This document shows positions 8,470-18,206 of a stretch of 64,000 bases of DNA, piece by piece. Below the pieces are notes generated by a model that did no database searches, was not told the origin of the DNA, and was given only the letters and a program-made list of their open reading frames with translations. Numbering within the stretch: the stretch's first letter is position 1; each line of letters opens with the position of its first letter. The position numbers and the translations under genes were made by a program. The stretch is from positions 1,116,001 through 1,180,000 of the forward strand of contig NC_050723.1 in NCBI RefSeq assembly GCF_013402915.1. Reading direction: 5' to 3'. This DNA comes from Zygotorulaspora mrakii (taxonomy: Eukaryota; Ascomycota; Saccharomycetes; Saccharomycetales; Saccharomycetaceae).

Positions 8470-10083
8470 ATGGAGTTGAAAGTGGAAACGCTAGTGGCTG
8501 CTGAGCAGCAACCCAAGCTTCAGGAGAATGCGCCACAGGGTGCGCAAGTGGCTGCGGAGCCCGAACTGGAGGGCTCCCTGAACAATGCTGAGGCTCACGA
8601 CAGTGTGATAGAAGAAGTGGAGGAGGAAGAAGAAGAAGGTGAGACCAGATGCGTCTGTGGCGAGACGGATCCGCCCGATGGATCGGGGCTGTACATTCAG
8701 TGTGAGCAGTGCTCTGTGTGGCAGCACGGGTACTGTGTTGGCATCGCGGATGGCGAGGACAGCCGTGTGGAGAAGTATTGGTGCGAGCAATGCAAGCCCG
8801 AACTGCACCACCTCTACGTAGAGGTCACCACCGGAAGGATCAGATCCATCTACAAACCCGTGCAAGAGAAGAGGCGACATAATCGCAGGAACAACAGGCA
8901 TGCAAAGGTTCCCGGTCCGCCTTTCGAGGGCGAGGTTGATCACGATGAGTCGAAGAAAGATGGGGGACAAGCTGATACAATTGCATCGAATTCACTGGAG
9001 GAAGCAGCGCATGGTAGCAGCGATAATGGAAACGGTGTTTCTACCAGTAGTGGTGACAGTACTTCGGCCTCGAGACCACGACTGTCACGTGGCAGCAATC
9101 AAGGCTCGTCAAAGGACAATATAAATGGTAGCGCTGGTAGTGGCGACGGCGGCGAAAAGCTCCACAGCGATGATCCAAGGACGGCTGATGATGATTATTT
9201 TAGCCTGGATGATGACAAAAGGCTTCAGGATAGGAGACGGGCGACCTTTTCAGCTAGGGAAGAGAAACAGTACCAGCTCATGCTCGAGAAAGCCATTCAG
9301 GAGAGCCGTAGAACTTCTCACCAAGAAGACACAGATCCCAATGCGGCGGCAATATATGATGAAAGTGATAACTTGCACCCAAAAGATCAAAATAGTGCAA
9401 ATGGCAATGGTAACGTAATAGTGAGGCAAGATACGCACTCTACATTGACCGCAGATGAACTGCTCGCAAGACGGTCAGATTCAGAGTTGAATATGGCTAA
9501 TTCAGGGACATACACTGAGTCTGCAAGGGTATCAACTGTAAATTACTCGTCGGTATCTCCTCCACCAAACAAACAGATATCGCAATCAAGATCGCATTCT
9601 TCTAACTCAGCATCAGAGAATGATTCGAAGAGAAATAACAGCTCAAGGAGATCACAAAGAGGTCCAAAGACAGGGAGGAGGGGGAAACAAGCTGGCGTAA
9701 GTAAAAATAATGATGGAAGAACAAGAAAAAACACTGGCATTAATGGTAATGACAGCAATAATAATGGCACTTCAAGTGGTAAAACCGATATTGGTATAAA
9801 TAAACCAATGAAGCCAAGACTGCCACCGCAAAGGACGACCTTAGGCGAGATGAGAAGAAGGGTATCTGCAATTTTAGAATTTATATCAAGAACTCAGTGG
9901 GAGTTGAGTGAGGAGCATTCATCGAAGGACGAGCTCGTACGATTTGTTGAAAATGAACAATTCATAGAACAAGTCGATTCCATATTTGAAAAGTATGATC
10001 AAAGCTTCAAATTGATGGATGATTTAACACGGGCTCTATTGTTATGGGAAAAAAAGTACTCGACAAGCCCCAGCGTTAATTAG
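8470..10083 (+). CDS. CTI6: PHD-finger subunit of the Rpd3L histone deacetylase complex
   Basis: A 537-residue protein. An acidic stretch (EEVEEEEEEGE) leads into a PHD finger at about residues 60-112 with the Cys4-His-Cys3 ligand pattern: CVC, CEQC, H in VWQHGYC, and the CEQC pair before KPELHHLY. In S. cerevisiae Cti6 the PHD finger reads histone H3 methylation for Rpd3L and links Cyc8-Tup1 to SAGA at iron-regulated genes. A long Ser/Asn/Arg-rich region follows. The C-terminal 90 residues (LGEMRRRVSAILEFISRTQWEL onward) are helical and look conserved. The length is close to the 506 residues of S. cerevisiae. It is convergent with VPS45, with 40 bp between stops, and sits in the order of YPL181W. 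Confidence 0.95.
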   Translation: MELKVETLVAAEQQPKLQENAPQGAQVAAEPELEGSLNNAEAHDSVIEEVEEEEEEGETRCVCGETDPPDGSGLYIQCEQCSVWQHGYCVGIADGEDSRVEKYWCEQCKPELHHLYVEVTTGRIRSIYKPVQEKRRHNRRNNRHAKVPGPPFEGEVDHDESKKDGGQADTIASNSLEEAAHGSSDNGNGVSTSSGDSTSASRPRLSRGSNQGSSKDNINGSAGSGDGGEKLHSDDPRTADDDYFSLDDDKRLQDRRRATFSAREEKQYQLMLEKAIQESRRTSHQEDTDPNAAAIYDESDNLHPKDQNSANGNGNVIVRQDTHSTLTADELLARRSDSELNMANSGTYTESARVSTVNYSSVSPPPNKQISQSRSHSSNSASENDSKRNNSSRRSQRGPKTGRRGKQAGVSKNNDGRTRKNTGINGNDSNNNGTSSGKTDIGINKPMKPRLPPQRTTLGEMRRRVSAILEFISRTQWELSEEHSSKDELVRFVENEQFIEQVDSIFEKYDQSFKLMDDLTRALLLWEKKYSTSPSVN

Positions 10084-10123
10084 TAGCTAGCCAAAATTGA
10101 AGGTTTTTATTTGGGCGGAAAAG

Positions 10124-11875
10124 TTACATATTTCGAAGTTCATCTATATATCCTTTTGTAGAGATAACAGAGGTCCCGCCGAGTATTACTCTCATCTTAT
10201 TCCTCATTGTTTCATTAAATTGATGTACAAATCTGGCCTCCTCAAACGTTACTCCCCCGATTACAAATAAAACGATATCCTGTGGGGGTACCGAAGGAGC
10301 ATTTGGTAAGTTGTTATTTGTAAAGTCGCTACTATTTATGGTTTTCAATTTTCCTTTCGACATTTTATTCTTCGAAAAGTCTGTTAACAGAGTGGATATT
10401 TCAGGAATATGTTGCATATAAACATTATCTGTGTCAGCATTACTCTTCGAACCCATTCTACTGTTAAATTTTTTAGCCAATTCACTTAGTAAGTCATCCT
10501 TGTCTGGATAGCGGTTTGCATCACTACCTTTATGATACTTTGCAACGGTTTCCCTGAACTTGTGTAGAAAATTTATATCATTTGCCGGAAAAGATGGCTG
10601 CTCTTTTAGAGCTTGGACAACTTCGTTCATTTTAGTGCTATTATCTTCATGCTTCAGAGAGTAGATACAAGCTAATTTCAGCTTATAAAAGTTTTCCAGT
10701 TTCGGGCTTTGTAAAAGCTTTATCATGTCTTGGTAATCTTCCTGGTTATTCTTATGAACAGCAATGTTTTGTTCAACTTCACTTAACTGCCAAATATCCT
10801 TTAACTGTAATTGTCTATCCAGTTCTCCCACGATTGCCATGTGTTTTGCAACATTACCTGATAGTTTTCTAAACTCAGGATACTTTTCAATGAAGGTTTT
10901 TATGTCTTCAATAGTATCAATCTTGCTGTTTGAATGTGTGTTGTTCTTATAGTTTGTAACGTACTGCTTAACTTTATCACCAAGTTCACCAAAATTCAAA
11001 AACATGGTATCATGGAAAAAACTATCTTGCTTTGGGGATAAGGACACTTTTTTCAAATTCTCATCAATGCCTGGTATATTTGAAAGGTCAACAAGGTTTC
11101 TTTTCACACCAATATATTCGTTCAACATTGACTGATACGTCCAAGGTTGGAGGAGTGGGGTTAGAGGGTCGCTTTTTCTATCTAAAAGCACTAAAAGAGG
11201 TGGTGAATCCATCAATGGAAAGTCGAATAGTACTTTTTCGTTTTGATCGATTTCATATACCAGCTCTTTCGCCAATTTTTGGCATAATTTACTATCAGAT
11301 TCGTACCTGATTTCTGGCTTGATCTTTAACGATAGAAGCAGTGATTTTACACATTTTGTGCATTCCGCGAGTCCGACTTCATCCCATATACCTTGCCGTG
11401 TGAATAGGTTTTCGGCTGGCATGTCCAAGGAGAAAAAATCCTCATTTAGAATATGGTAATCTTGAAAAACCTCTTCAATTTTAGAAACGACTTCCAGGTC
11501 GTCTGATTCCGCTAACCTTTCCAATTGCGATTTTGTTACGCTGTTGTTGAAAAAGATTTGATAATCCCCATATTTCGGATTTTGTAATTCTCTTAATAGA
11601 GACTGAATCGTCTCCTCTGTAGGCTTCACGTAAACTAAACATCTTAAATGTCTCATAACATCCCTATTTTCATTCTCTATAGTATCTACCAGATAAATCT
11701 CATGACTCAAAAGTTCACTTTGCGTGGCGCACATCGAAATTGTTGTGGTGGTATCCTTATCTAAAAGCAACGCCTTTATTCTACTCTTTTCCGTGACGCT
11801 GGCAATACCACCAACTCGATATTGAGAATCCACTATTCTGTTTACATAGAAGTCAGCAGCCTTGAACAAATCCAT
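10124..11875 (-). CDS. VPS45: Sec1/Munc18-family protein Vps45
   Basis: A 583-residue protein that is SM-family along its whole length. It begins with MDLFKAADFYVNRI and contains the family signature PLLVLLDRKSDPLTPLLQPWTYQSM near residue 220, ending with an FVIGGVTFEEARFVHQFNE block. Vps45 binds the syntaxins Tlg2 and Pep12 and drives SNARE assembly in traffic from the Golgi to endosome and vacuole. S. cerevisiae Vps45 is 577 residues. Position next to PAN2 and near the CUP9/TOS8 gene matches YGL094-096. Confidence 0.97.
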   Translation of the reverse strand: MDLFKAADFYVNRIVDSQYRVGGIASVTEKSRIKALLLDKDTTTTISMCATQSELLSHEIYLVDTIENENRDVMRHLRCLVYVKPTEETIQSLLRELQNPKYGDYQIFFNNSVTKSQLERLAESDDLEVVSKIEEVFQDYHILNEDFFSLDMPAENLFTRQGIWDEVGLAECTKCVKSLLLSLKIKPEIRYESDSKLCQKLAKELVYEIDQNEKVLFDFPLMDSPPLLVLLDRKSDPLTPLLQPWTYQSMLNEYIGVKRNLVDLSNIPGIDENLKKVSLSPKQDSFFHDTMFLNFGELGDKVKQYVTNYKNNTHSNSKIDTIEDIKTFIEKYPEFRKLSGNVAKHMAIVGELDRQLQLKDIWQLSEVEQNIAVHKNNQEDYQDMIKLLQSPKLENFYKLKLACIYSLKHEDNSTKMNEVVQALKEQPSFPANDINFLHKFRETVAKYHKGSDANRYPDKDDLLSELAKKFNSRMGSKSNADTDNVYMQHIPEISTLLTDFSKNKMSKGKLKTINSSDFTNNNLPNAPSVPPQDIVLFVIGGVTFEEARFVHQFNETMRNKMRVILGGTSVISTKGYIDELRNM

Positions 11876-12203
11876 TCCTCTGGTGAATCGCAGACAGCTT
11901 AGATAGTTTAATTGCAGTACAGAGCCTCACTTTCAAAGTCAAACAATAGATCACACAAAGTCCCCCGACTAGACTATTGATCTTAGTGATTAGCATACTA
12001 TATCACTTTTTGACGTTGTTAAAAAACTCCTTTATAGTATATCTATCTCCCAACGCAGAAGGTTTTCATTTTGCGCCTACTGAAAATGGAAAATTGTCAA
12101 AAAGGTGAAATAATGTGGGTTTGCAATATTAAGCCTAGTAACACATGTCAACAGGTGTTAATAACGAAGGCAGGCTCGGGATCCACTGTTTACTGATTTG
12201 AAG
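11876..12203. other. Divergent promoter, VPS45 / TCO89
   Basis: A 328-bp AT-rich intergenic region. No specific element can be called. Confidence 0.4.
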
Positions 12204-14378
12204 ATGGGCCATAGAAGTAGGTCACTCCGATCAGATGTAGAGATGAGCGGTGCACATAGCCATGGTAAGGGTGGAACTCAAAGCTCATCGAACGTCGGTG
12301 TTCATCCAACAAGACCGTTTCGGCAGTTCTCAACAAGGTCAAGGGCCAAAAGTTCGGCCAGCTTTAAGGGATTACATCGGATTGTAGCTAATGAATGCGT
12401 TGGTGATGCAGATGATAATATTGTGAATGAAAGTGGGTTTAAGAAAAGTAAAAGTTCGGACTCTCTATGTCGGAAACGTGCTTTGAGTGGACTGAATATG
12501 ACAGCTTTGGGGAGAGTGAGATCCCATCCAGCTCAACCAGCCATGTGGAGATCAGGGTCTGATACATCTTGTAATAGTTTTTCTGCGGCGCAGACCATTG
12601 GTATCAAACCAAGCAAGAATAAGAGCACGCATTCGGTTGTCGATATGAGAGACGGAGAAGAGCTTTACGATAATGACTCAACAACAGATGAGGAAGTTGA
12701 GTACTTCACGGATGAAGAGGAAGAGGACGAAGAAAACGATATGAAGAGTAGTAATGATATTAGTTCAGATAGAGCAAATAACAGTGGGGACAATGAAAAA
12801 GTTGATCATAGGGAGTCCTCAGAGAACTCCTTGTCGGAGAATTCTCGTTCAGTGCTACTCTCAAAAACATTTAGTGATCTTACAATTCCTTTTCCAGAGA
12901 AAGATAATGATAATCAGGTTATTAATCAACCTAGCTACAAGGTCCCTTCAAATCTGATAAAACGAAAAGACATCAATGAAGAGCACCTTCTGAAGGAACA
13001 TGCTATAGAAGAACCTCATAAGAGCGAGACTGGATTCGAAATTGAAGGCGACGATGATAAAATAACAAATAATGAGCGAGATGACGAACCCAATAATGTT
13101 GAAATTGACGAGGATGGCGATGATCATATAAGCCATCCAGATATGAATGAGTTTATTTCTGATAATGACATTGTTGGCATCAGCAATAGTTTGACAAGAC
13201 AGGCAAACAATCATGGTAGTATCAATACGCCGGGGTTGACTGATAATAAAAACTTCATAGATGATAAGAAAAGGGAGGAAAATGAAGACGGGTATGACAC
13301 AGATAAAGCATCATCAACTAACGAAGATTACGTACCGAACATGTTTCTTTCTCAGTCTACCGGTGTTGAAAGGAGATTTGAACAACTACCGTCCATGCAA
13401 AACCCTTTTGCAGATGACTTTCCAATAAACTCAAATAATAAGAAGCAAGATATCATTACCGCCTATGATAATGATGGCACACATAATAAGAACTTTTTGA
13501 ATTCAAGTGACGATACTGGAGTTTCTCAAGGTCAATTTCCAAAAGAACCAAAGCAACAACATTTCCCCAACCCCATCTTAGGTTTGACCACTAGTTTACA
13601 AGGGTCTGGCACTGGAAGCTCACAGGGTTTGGCTCGCATGGAGAATTTTTTGCAAAAAAGAGCCTCTCAAAATTCAATACTAAGATCGGACCTGCGGTCT
13701 TTACTATCATCGGAAAGACCACAATCATTGCAAAGGGAGCAAGTATCGTCTTCAAATGTTAATAATTTTGCTCAATTTTTGAAGTCTGATGGCATCGATG
13801 GCGATTCAAGGACTCAACGTAAGCTTTGGCTTCAAAGAGAAAACTCCATCATGGATCTGAGTTCCCACAATGATGGAAATGATCCAATCTTTATGGCTAG
13901 CAATGTCGAAGTCAAAAGGGAGTTTGAAAGAATTTCTCGCGAATATATAAACGTAAGAAGATTTGCTAGTCCTGTTGAGGAGGCCTTGATGAGAATCGAG
14001 ACTTCTCAAATGGCAATTGGCATTAAGGGATCCCAAAGAACTGATTCAGATATCAATGATATTATAACCCCTAACTATGGCTCTAAATATACCAAGGTCG
14101 ACGAGTTTTTACCACAGACAGAGAACACTAAGCTTCATAGAATCTTATCAGGCATATGGAAAGAAGAAAGCGCTCTCTTCAACAAAGATACGAATCCTTT
14201 GAATAAGCAAAAGTCAAACTCTGGAAGTCACAAGCATTTTCAGTCGAATCGCGACTCTTTGAGAAATGCAATGGGGTCAGGTCCGGGACCACATCAAAGA
14301 ATGGTGAACTCTCTGCAGCCTACCACAAGAGCAGTGCATAGACGTATGGAGAATAGCATCCATCAGCAGCGAACATGA
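12204..14378 (+). CDS. TCO89: TORC1 subunit Tco89
   Basis: A 724-residue protein. The start is the ATG at 12204 (MGHRSRSLRSD), which fits the S. cerevisiae N-terminus (MVHRGRTLKSD); an upstream in-frame TTG is not used. Conserved blocks are RPFRQFSTRSRAKSSASFKG near residue 35 and SGLNMTALGRVRS near residue 95. Next come a long acidic Asp/Glu/Asn-rich low-complexity region and a conserved C-terminal part (EFERISREYINVRRFASPVEEAL, then LHRILSGIWKEE). Tco89 is a TOR complex 1 subunit on the vacuole, required for rapamycin resistance and cell integrity. NPR3, an upstream TORC1 inhibitor, is 30 kb away in this window. Convergent with PAN2. Confidence 0.93.
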   Translation: MGHRSRSLRSDVEMSGAHSHGKGGTQSSSNVGVHPTRPFRQFSTRSRAKSSASFKGLHRIVANECVGDADDNIVNESGFKKSKSSDSLCRKRALSGLNMTALGRVRSHPAQPAMWRSGSDTSCNSFSAAQTIGIKPSKNKSTHSVVDMRDGEELYDNDSTTDEEVEYFTDEEEEDEENDMKSSNDISSDRANNSGDNEKVDHRESSENSLSENSRSVLLSKTFSDLTIPFPEKDNDNQVINQPSYKVPSNLIKRKDINEEHLLKEHAIEEPHKSETGFEIEGDDDKITNNERDDEPNNVEIDEDGDDHISHPDMNEFISDNDIVGISNSLTRQANNHGSINTPGLTDNKNFIDDKKREENEDGYDTDKASSTNEDYVPNMFLSQSTGVERRFEQLPSMQNPFADDFPINSNNKKQDIITAYDNDGTHNKNFLNSSDDTGVSQGQFPKEPKQQHFPNPILGLTTSLQGSGTGSSQGLARMENFLQKRASQNSILRSDLRSLLSSERPQSLQREQVSSSNVNNFAQFLKSDGIDGDSRTQRKLWLQRENSIMDLSSHNDGNDPIFMASNVEVKREFERISREYINVRRFASPVEEALMRIETSQMAIGIKGSQRTDSDINDIITPNYGSKYTKVDEFLPQTENTKLHRILSGIWKEESALFNKDTNPLNKQKSNSGSHKHFQSNRDSLRNAMGSGPGPHQRMVNSLQPTTRAVHRRMENSIHQQRT

Positions 14379-14572
14379 TAGATTATCGTTCCTGCGTCAT
14401 CTGCGATCTTCTGAAATGTATAGAAGTATGTATATGCGTTAACGTTAATAATATTTGAAAAGTATGCTTCCGGTGCGCCGATATGTCGAAGATATGCTAC
14501 ACATTTATGAGATTTTCAAAAAGACGATTTCTGTTCTTTGTTACAACAACTGAGTGTCAATCCGACACTCTT

Positions 14573-17500
14573 TCATAGAGGTACTCTATAGTTTGAAGAA
14601 CGACCCTCTGCATATATAGTATCCAAAACATGTTCGAGGGTACCGTTCTCTTTGAGATTCAAGTACTTTTTGTATAGAATCAATGCGGTGTAAGCGTCTT
14701 CGATTGAATCATGATTACCGCCTTGTATATTCCTATCCAAAAGAGCAAATGCGAGATATCTCAACGATAAATATCGTTTACCTCTTAAAAAATATATTGC
14801 AGTATCTCTAATTTGGTTTTGAGGGACATTGATATTAATGTTTTTGAAATCATTGTTGAGTCCATGACCAACGAATACGCAGCCCAGCTGTAAAAGCAGC
14901 CAGACCTTTCTATAAGTGACTTCTCTCGAGACTAGCGGCCTTGTGCTTTTTTTAAGATCCAAATCTCCCGGATATATCCCACTATATTTTGTGACATAAT
15001 CTTCGATATGTTCATTATTGAAGATATAATCATCAATGAAGGGAACACCAAAAAACTCGTTATCTTCGCATCTAATAGCGGAGAGTCGAGCCAACGCTGT
15101 TTGCTTTGGCTTGATTATTTTTCGGTTCCCGTTACAGTCAATGTCACAAAGCTCATCACTCAATATAACAAACTCGGCATCAATGGCTACCAGGGTTCCT
15201 GGCTGCGGTGCTTCTTCTTTACTCAGTAACTTATACTGTAGCTTTGTAGTTTCCCTAATTCCATTTGCAAAATGATCGCGATATAGAATATCATAGTTGA
15301 TACGATACGTATCCACAGGAAAAAACGGTTTTCTCATTTCTTCAGCATCGCAATATATAATTGTTTCCGGAGTTTTCCACCAGGGTGATATATCAAGAGC
15401 CTCATCTTCTGGTACCTCTATCGCTAGATAACCATTAAAAAGGTACCACTTGAAGTCGCGGGAGGCCTTGTCAAGGCACCTAACGTAAGTCACATATCGT
15501 GACTCGCCGTCGGTATCATCTACTCTCGCAACGTATCCATTCAGCTCGTATTTGAAGGTGGGCTCTCTTCCACTATATTCGGATAGGTTAGTCATTAAAA
15601 TAGGCTTATCCTTCGAGATAGCTGCAAAAAACTCTTTTGACAACCAGTTCTTACCTGCCTTTACGATAGTCCACTCTTGATTGGACAGAAGAACATCCAA
15701 TGATAATATGGGTGGAAGGTTTCGTATTGTTCTTTCATAGCCAACTATTTCTTGTTTAACACCTTTCTCAGGTGGTCTGGCAATATATTTAACTCTTTTC
15801 ATGGAGGATTCGATAAAGGGCAAAATTGTGGAGTTCCCCGTTTTCTTCCCGTAATACTTGAAGCCGTTTCTAGCAGGGGATAAAACGGTCAGGGTTGAAA
15901 CAACATTTGAGATCTTCTCATAGCGGTTACAATTCGACCGCACGACAGAATCTAGATGTAAACCGAAGAGCTCTTTGAAAGAAGCTTTTTCGGATTCGTT
16001 TGCCCTCTCATCAGTAATCAGGCTCTCAAGTAGAAATTCATTAAATTTTTGAAGTAGTGATTTTTGGAGCTTATCTGTATTTGATGTTGTCTTCCTATAT
16101 AGATGCATTTTTTCAAAGCTATTAGTACAATCAAGTGAATTCGTCCCGAGTCCTAATTCCTTTGCAACAGTTTTCGCATTGAAAGTCGTTTGAAAGTTAG
16201 TAGCACGGCAGATGGCCCTTTGGGATCTGTTCATCATATCGTATAAGTATCCTAATTCGGTTAAAAGAGAATCTATCCCAAAATTTTCATTTTTAAGGCA
16301 ACCGACAACTAGATTGAAAAGCTCAGGAACGAAACGATAGAGTTGTAATATTGCATTTGTATACACATTTTCTCCGTCAGTATCTAGAGTGGAGAATGGA
16401 GTCTTGTTGAAAGCATCGAAATCAAAAGTATCCGTGCCATAGCGACCATGACTCAATTGCAATTTTCCGTATGCAGGAGGAATTTCGCCCTCTTTCGAAC
16501 TTTTAAATCTTAATATATCTTCTGGAACCTGCCCTGATGCTGCCTTCTTTCGCAGGTCCTTAAGCGACATATATGGTTCCAAAGAGTTCCTGGGCCCGTA
16601 TTTGAGCTTGTCATAACGGTAAATAGTAATGTCTCGGGATGTCTTTTCAGAAGTAAGCGACAATGCTGACTTGTCTTTGGTTTTTGCTGAAACTGGCAGA
16701 GCACCGTCTATATTGTGAGGTACAGTACCAGAACTTCTAAAAATTGTATTGTACCAAGCGGATAATAATTTTTCATTGTAGTAAGGTAGGCCCACACTAC
16801 TAAGAGGATAAGCGAAACCATCTATCGGTATACCATTTCCAATCGGACCATCGTCAGCATAATCTGGGTATTCCCATATTTCAGGAGTGTTTGTGAAATT
16901 TCCTGCACCCTCGGATCTAGTCCAAGTGGTCAGAATATTATCGTTTCCAACAAATGCAAGAAAGTCTCCACTGGGCGACAAAGTAACTTCTTTAATAGAT
17001 TGACTAGGATGAAGATATTGAGTTCTCACTGTGGTGTTTACTAAATCGACAAAGTCAAAAGCTCCTGATTCTGATGCTACCACCATCACTGTTGGAAGCA
17101 ATGGAAGCAATTGCACAAAGTCAGCTCCTCCTGCTCCCATAATTGTTCCTTTGGAAAAAGAGACTGGCGGCAGTTGCTGCATGTTCCTTAGATCGAAAAC
17201 ATTGACAAAAGGATCTGCGTACATACTACTAAACCTTCTTGACTTCCCCACCGTCACCAAAGTGTAGCCTCTCGAATCCATGTCGGATATAGCTCCAGAA
17301 TGCGCTGAAAAAGATTTCACGACTGTATTTGAATTCGGATCCAAGATATCAACACCTCCGGATTGCTTTCCAATCGATATGAGTCTATTATTTGAGCGCA
17401 TTAATTTGACCTTGGAGGAGTACGTTGTTATAGAGCTTAGGCATCCTTTATTTAGATCTACAGTGACTATCCCTGAATTTAAATCGTCTCCTGCACAGTA

Positions 17501-17893
17501 GACCTCATCCTTTTGTTCAGCCGATCCAAAGGACATTGCATTTAGTGAGCTAAATGAAGCGATATCCACACTTGTGAGATTAAGTAACGTTATACCTCTA
17601 CGGTTTGCAAAATGTAGCGTATCATCACTAAGTGATAAGATACCTTCTCTATGACAGAGTAGATCTTTGACTGGCATACCTCCAATATGAGCAGCATGAC
17701 GTGTATACAACGAGAGATTTGTATCATACGACGAGATTCTGCCATAACTATCTCCAATCCATATCAAATTAGCACGCGAATCGAACACTGTCCTTGTTGC
17801 ATCCTTGCCTTTGTCGTCATACCTGAAGTAGGGTTTCTTTAAATGTTGAATAAGGTCAAGAGAATGAGACGAGGAATGCTGCCAATTATTCAT
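14573..17893 (-). CDS. PAN2: Poly(A)-specific ribonuclease subunit Pan2
   Basis: A 1106-residue protein. The start is the ATG at 17893 (MNNWQH, identical to S. cerevisiae); a TTG two codons upstream was rejected. An N-terminal WD40 propeller (about 1-330) is followed by a linker, a ubiquitin-hydrolase-like pseudo-protease domain (about 480-850) and a C-terminal DEDD exonuclease. The catalytic acids are visible: Asp and Glu in AIDAEFV (about 903-905), Asp in GHGLNNDF (about 1010), and Asp in GNHDSIEDA (about 1058). With Pan3 it trims poly(A) tails in the cytoplasm. The pseudo-protease domain seems to lack the CxxC pair (ICPTC) that I remember in S. cerevisiae Pan2. Divergent from RTT10. Confidence 0.97.
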   Translation of the reverse strand: MNNWQHSSSHSLDLIQHLKKPYFRYDDKGKDATRTVFDSRANLIWIGDSYGRISSYDTNLSLYTRHAAHIGGMPVKDLLCHREGILSLSDDTLHFANRRGITLLNLTSVDIASFSSLNAMSFGSAEQKDEVYCAGDDLNSGIVTVDLNKGCLSSITTYSSKVKLMRSNNRLISIGKQSGGVDILDPNSNTVVKSFSAHSGAISDMDSRGYTLVTVGKSRRFSSMYADPFVNVFDLRNMQQLPPVSFSKGTIMGAGGADFVQLLPLLPTVMVVASESGAFDFVDLVNTTVRTQYLHPSQSIKEVTLSPSGDFLAFVGNDNILTTWTRSEGAGNFTNTPEIWEYPDYADDGPIGNGIPIDGFAYPLSSVGLPYYNEKLLSAWYNTIFRSSGTVPHNIDGALPVSAKTKDKSALSLTSEKTSRDITIYRYDKLKYGPRNSLEPYMSLKDLRKKAASGQVPEDILRFKSSKEGEIPPAYGKLQLSHGRYGTDTFDFDAFNKTPFSTLDTDGENVYTNAILQLYRFVPELFNLVVGCLKNENFGIDSLLTELGYLYDMMNRSQRAICRATNFQTTFNAKTVAKELGLGTNSLDCTNSFEKMHLYRKTTSNTDKLQKSLLQKFNEFLLESLITDERANESEKASFKELFGLHLDSVVRSNCNRYEKISNVVSTLTVLSPARNGFKYYGKKTGNSTILPFIESSMKRVKYIARPPEKGVKQEIVGYERTIRNLPPILSLDVLLSNQEWTIVKAGKNWLSKEFFAAISKDKPILMTNLSEYSGREPTFKYELNGYVARVDDTDGESRYVTYVRCLDKASRDFKWYLFNGYLAIEVPEDEALDISPWWKTPETIIYCDAEEMRKPFFPVDTYRINYDILYRDHFANGIRETTKLQYKLLSKEEAPQPGTLVAIDAEFVILSDELCDIDCNGNRKIIKPKQTALARLSAIRCEDNEFFGVPFIDDYIFNNEHIEDYVTKYSGIYPGDLDLKKSTRPLVSREVTYRKVWLLLQLGCVFVGHGLNNDFKNININVPQNQIRDTAIYFLRGKRYLSLRYLAFALLDRNIQGGNHDSIEDAYTALILYKKYLNLKENGTLEHVLDTIYAEGRSSNYRVPL

Positions 17894-18067
17894 TCTCAAG
17901 CACCATTCGCAGAGCTTTAAAGTTCGATATGTAACAAAATAGGTGGTAGCTGCTTACGTATAGCTTGATTCCTCTTCAGTGACACCCAATAGCGCTTTGA
18001 AATGAGTTCAAAGTGCTGAAGTTTTATCTGGAAGGCGACATGTTACTTCTTTCGAAGATATCTTTGA

Positions 18068-18119
18068 TTACCCGACTCGCCTAGATTAACTTAAAAATTT
18101 TGAATATTCAGCTCATCGC
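18068..18119. promoter_or_regulatory. Reb1, RRPE and PAC motifs in the PAN2/RTT10 promoter
   Basis: TTACCCG (Reb1-type) at 18068-18074, AAAAATTTT (RRPE) at 18093-18101 and CTCATCGC (reverse complement of PAC, GCGATGAG) at 18112-18119, all 85-140 bp before the RTT10 ATG. RRPE followed by PAC is the known promoter signature of ribosome-biogenesis and tRNA-modification genes. That fits RTT10, whose product helps modify tRNA anticodon loops. Confidence 0.7.
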
Positions 18120-18206
18120 ATAAAGTTGATTCATTGCCCATCCAAAAGCAACGCGAATACTCACAATAAGGACTCAATTGCAGCTTTCAGAGGGTTGGTT
18201 AATATA

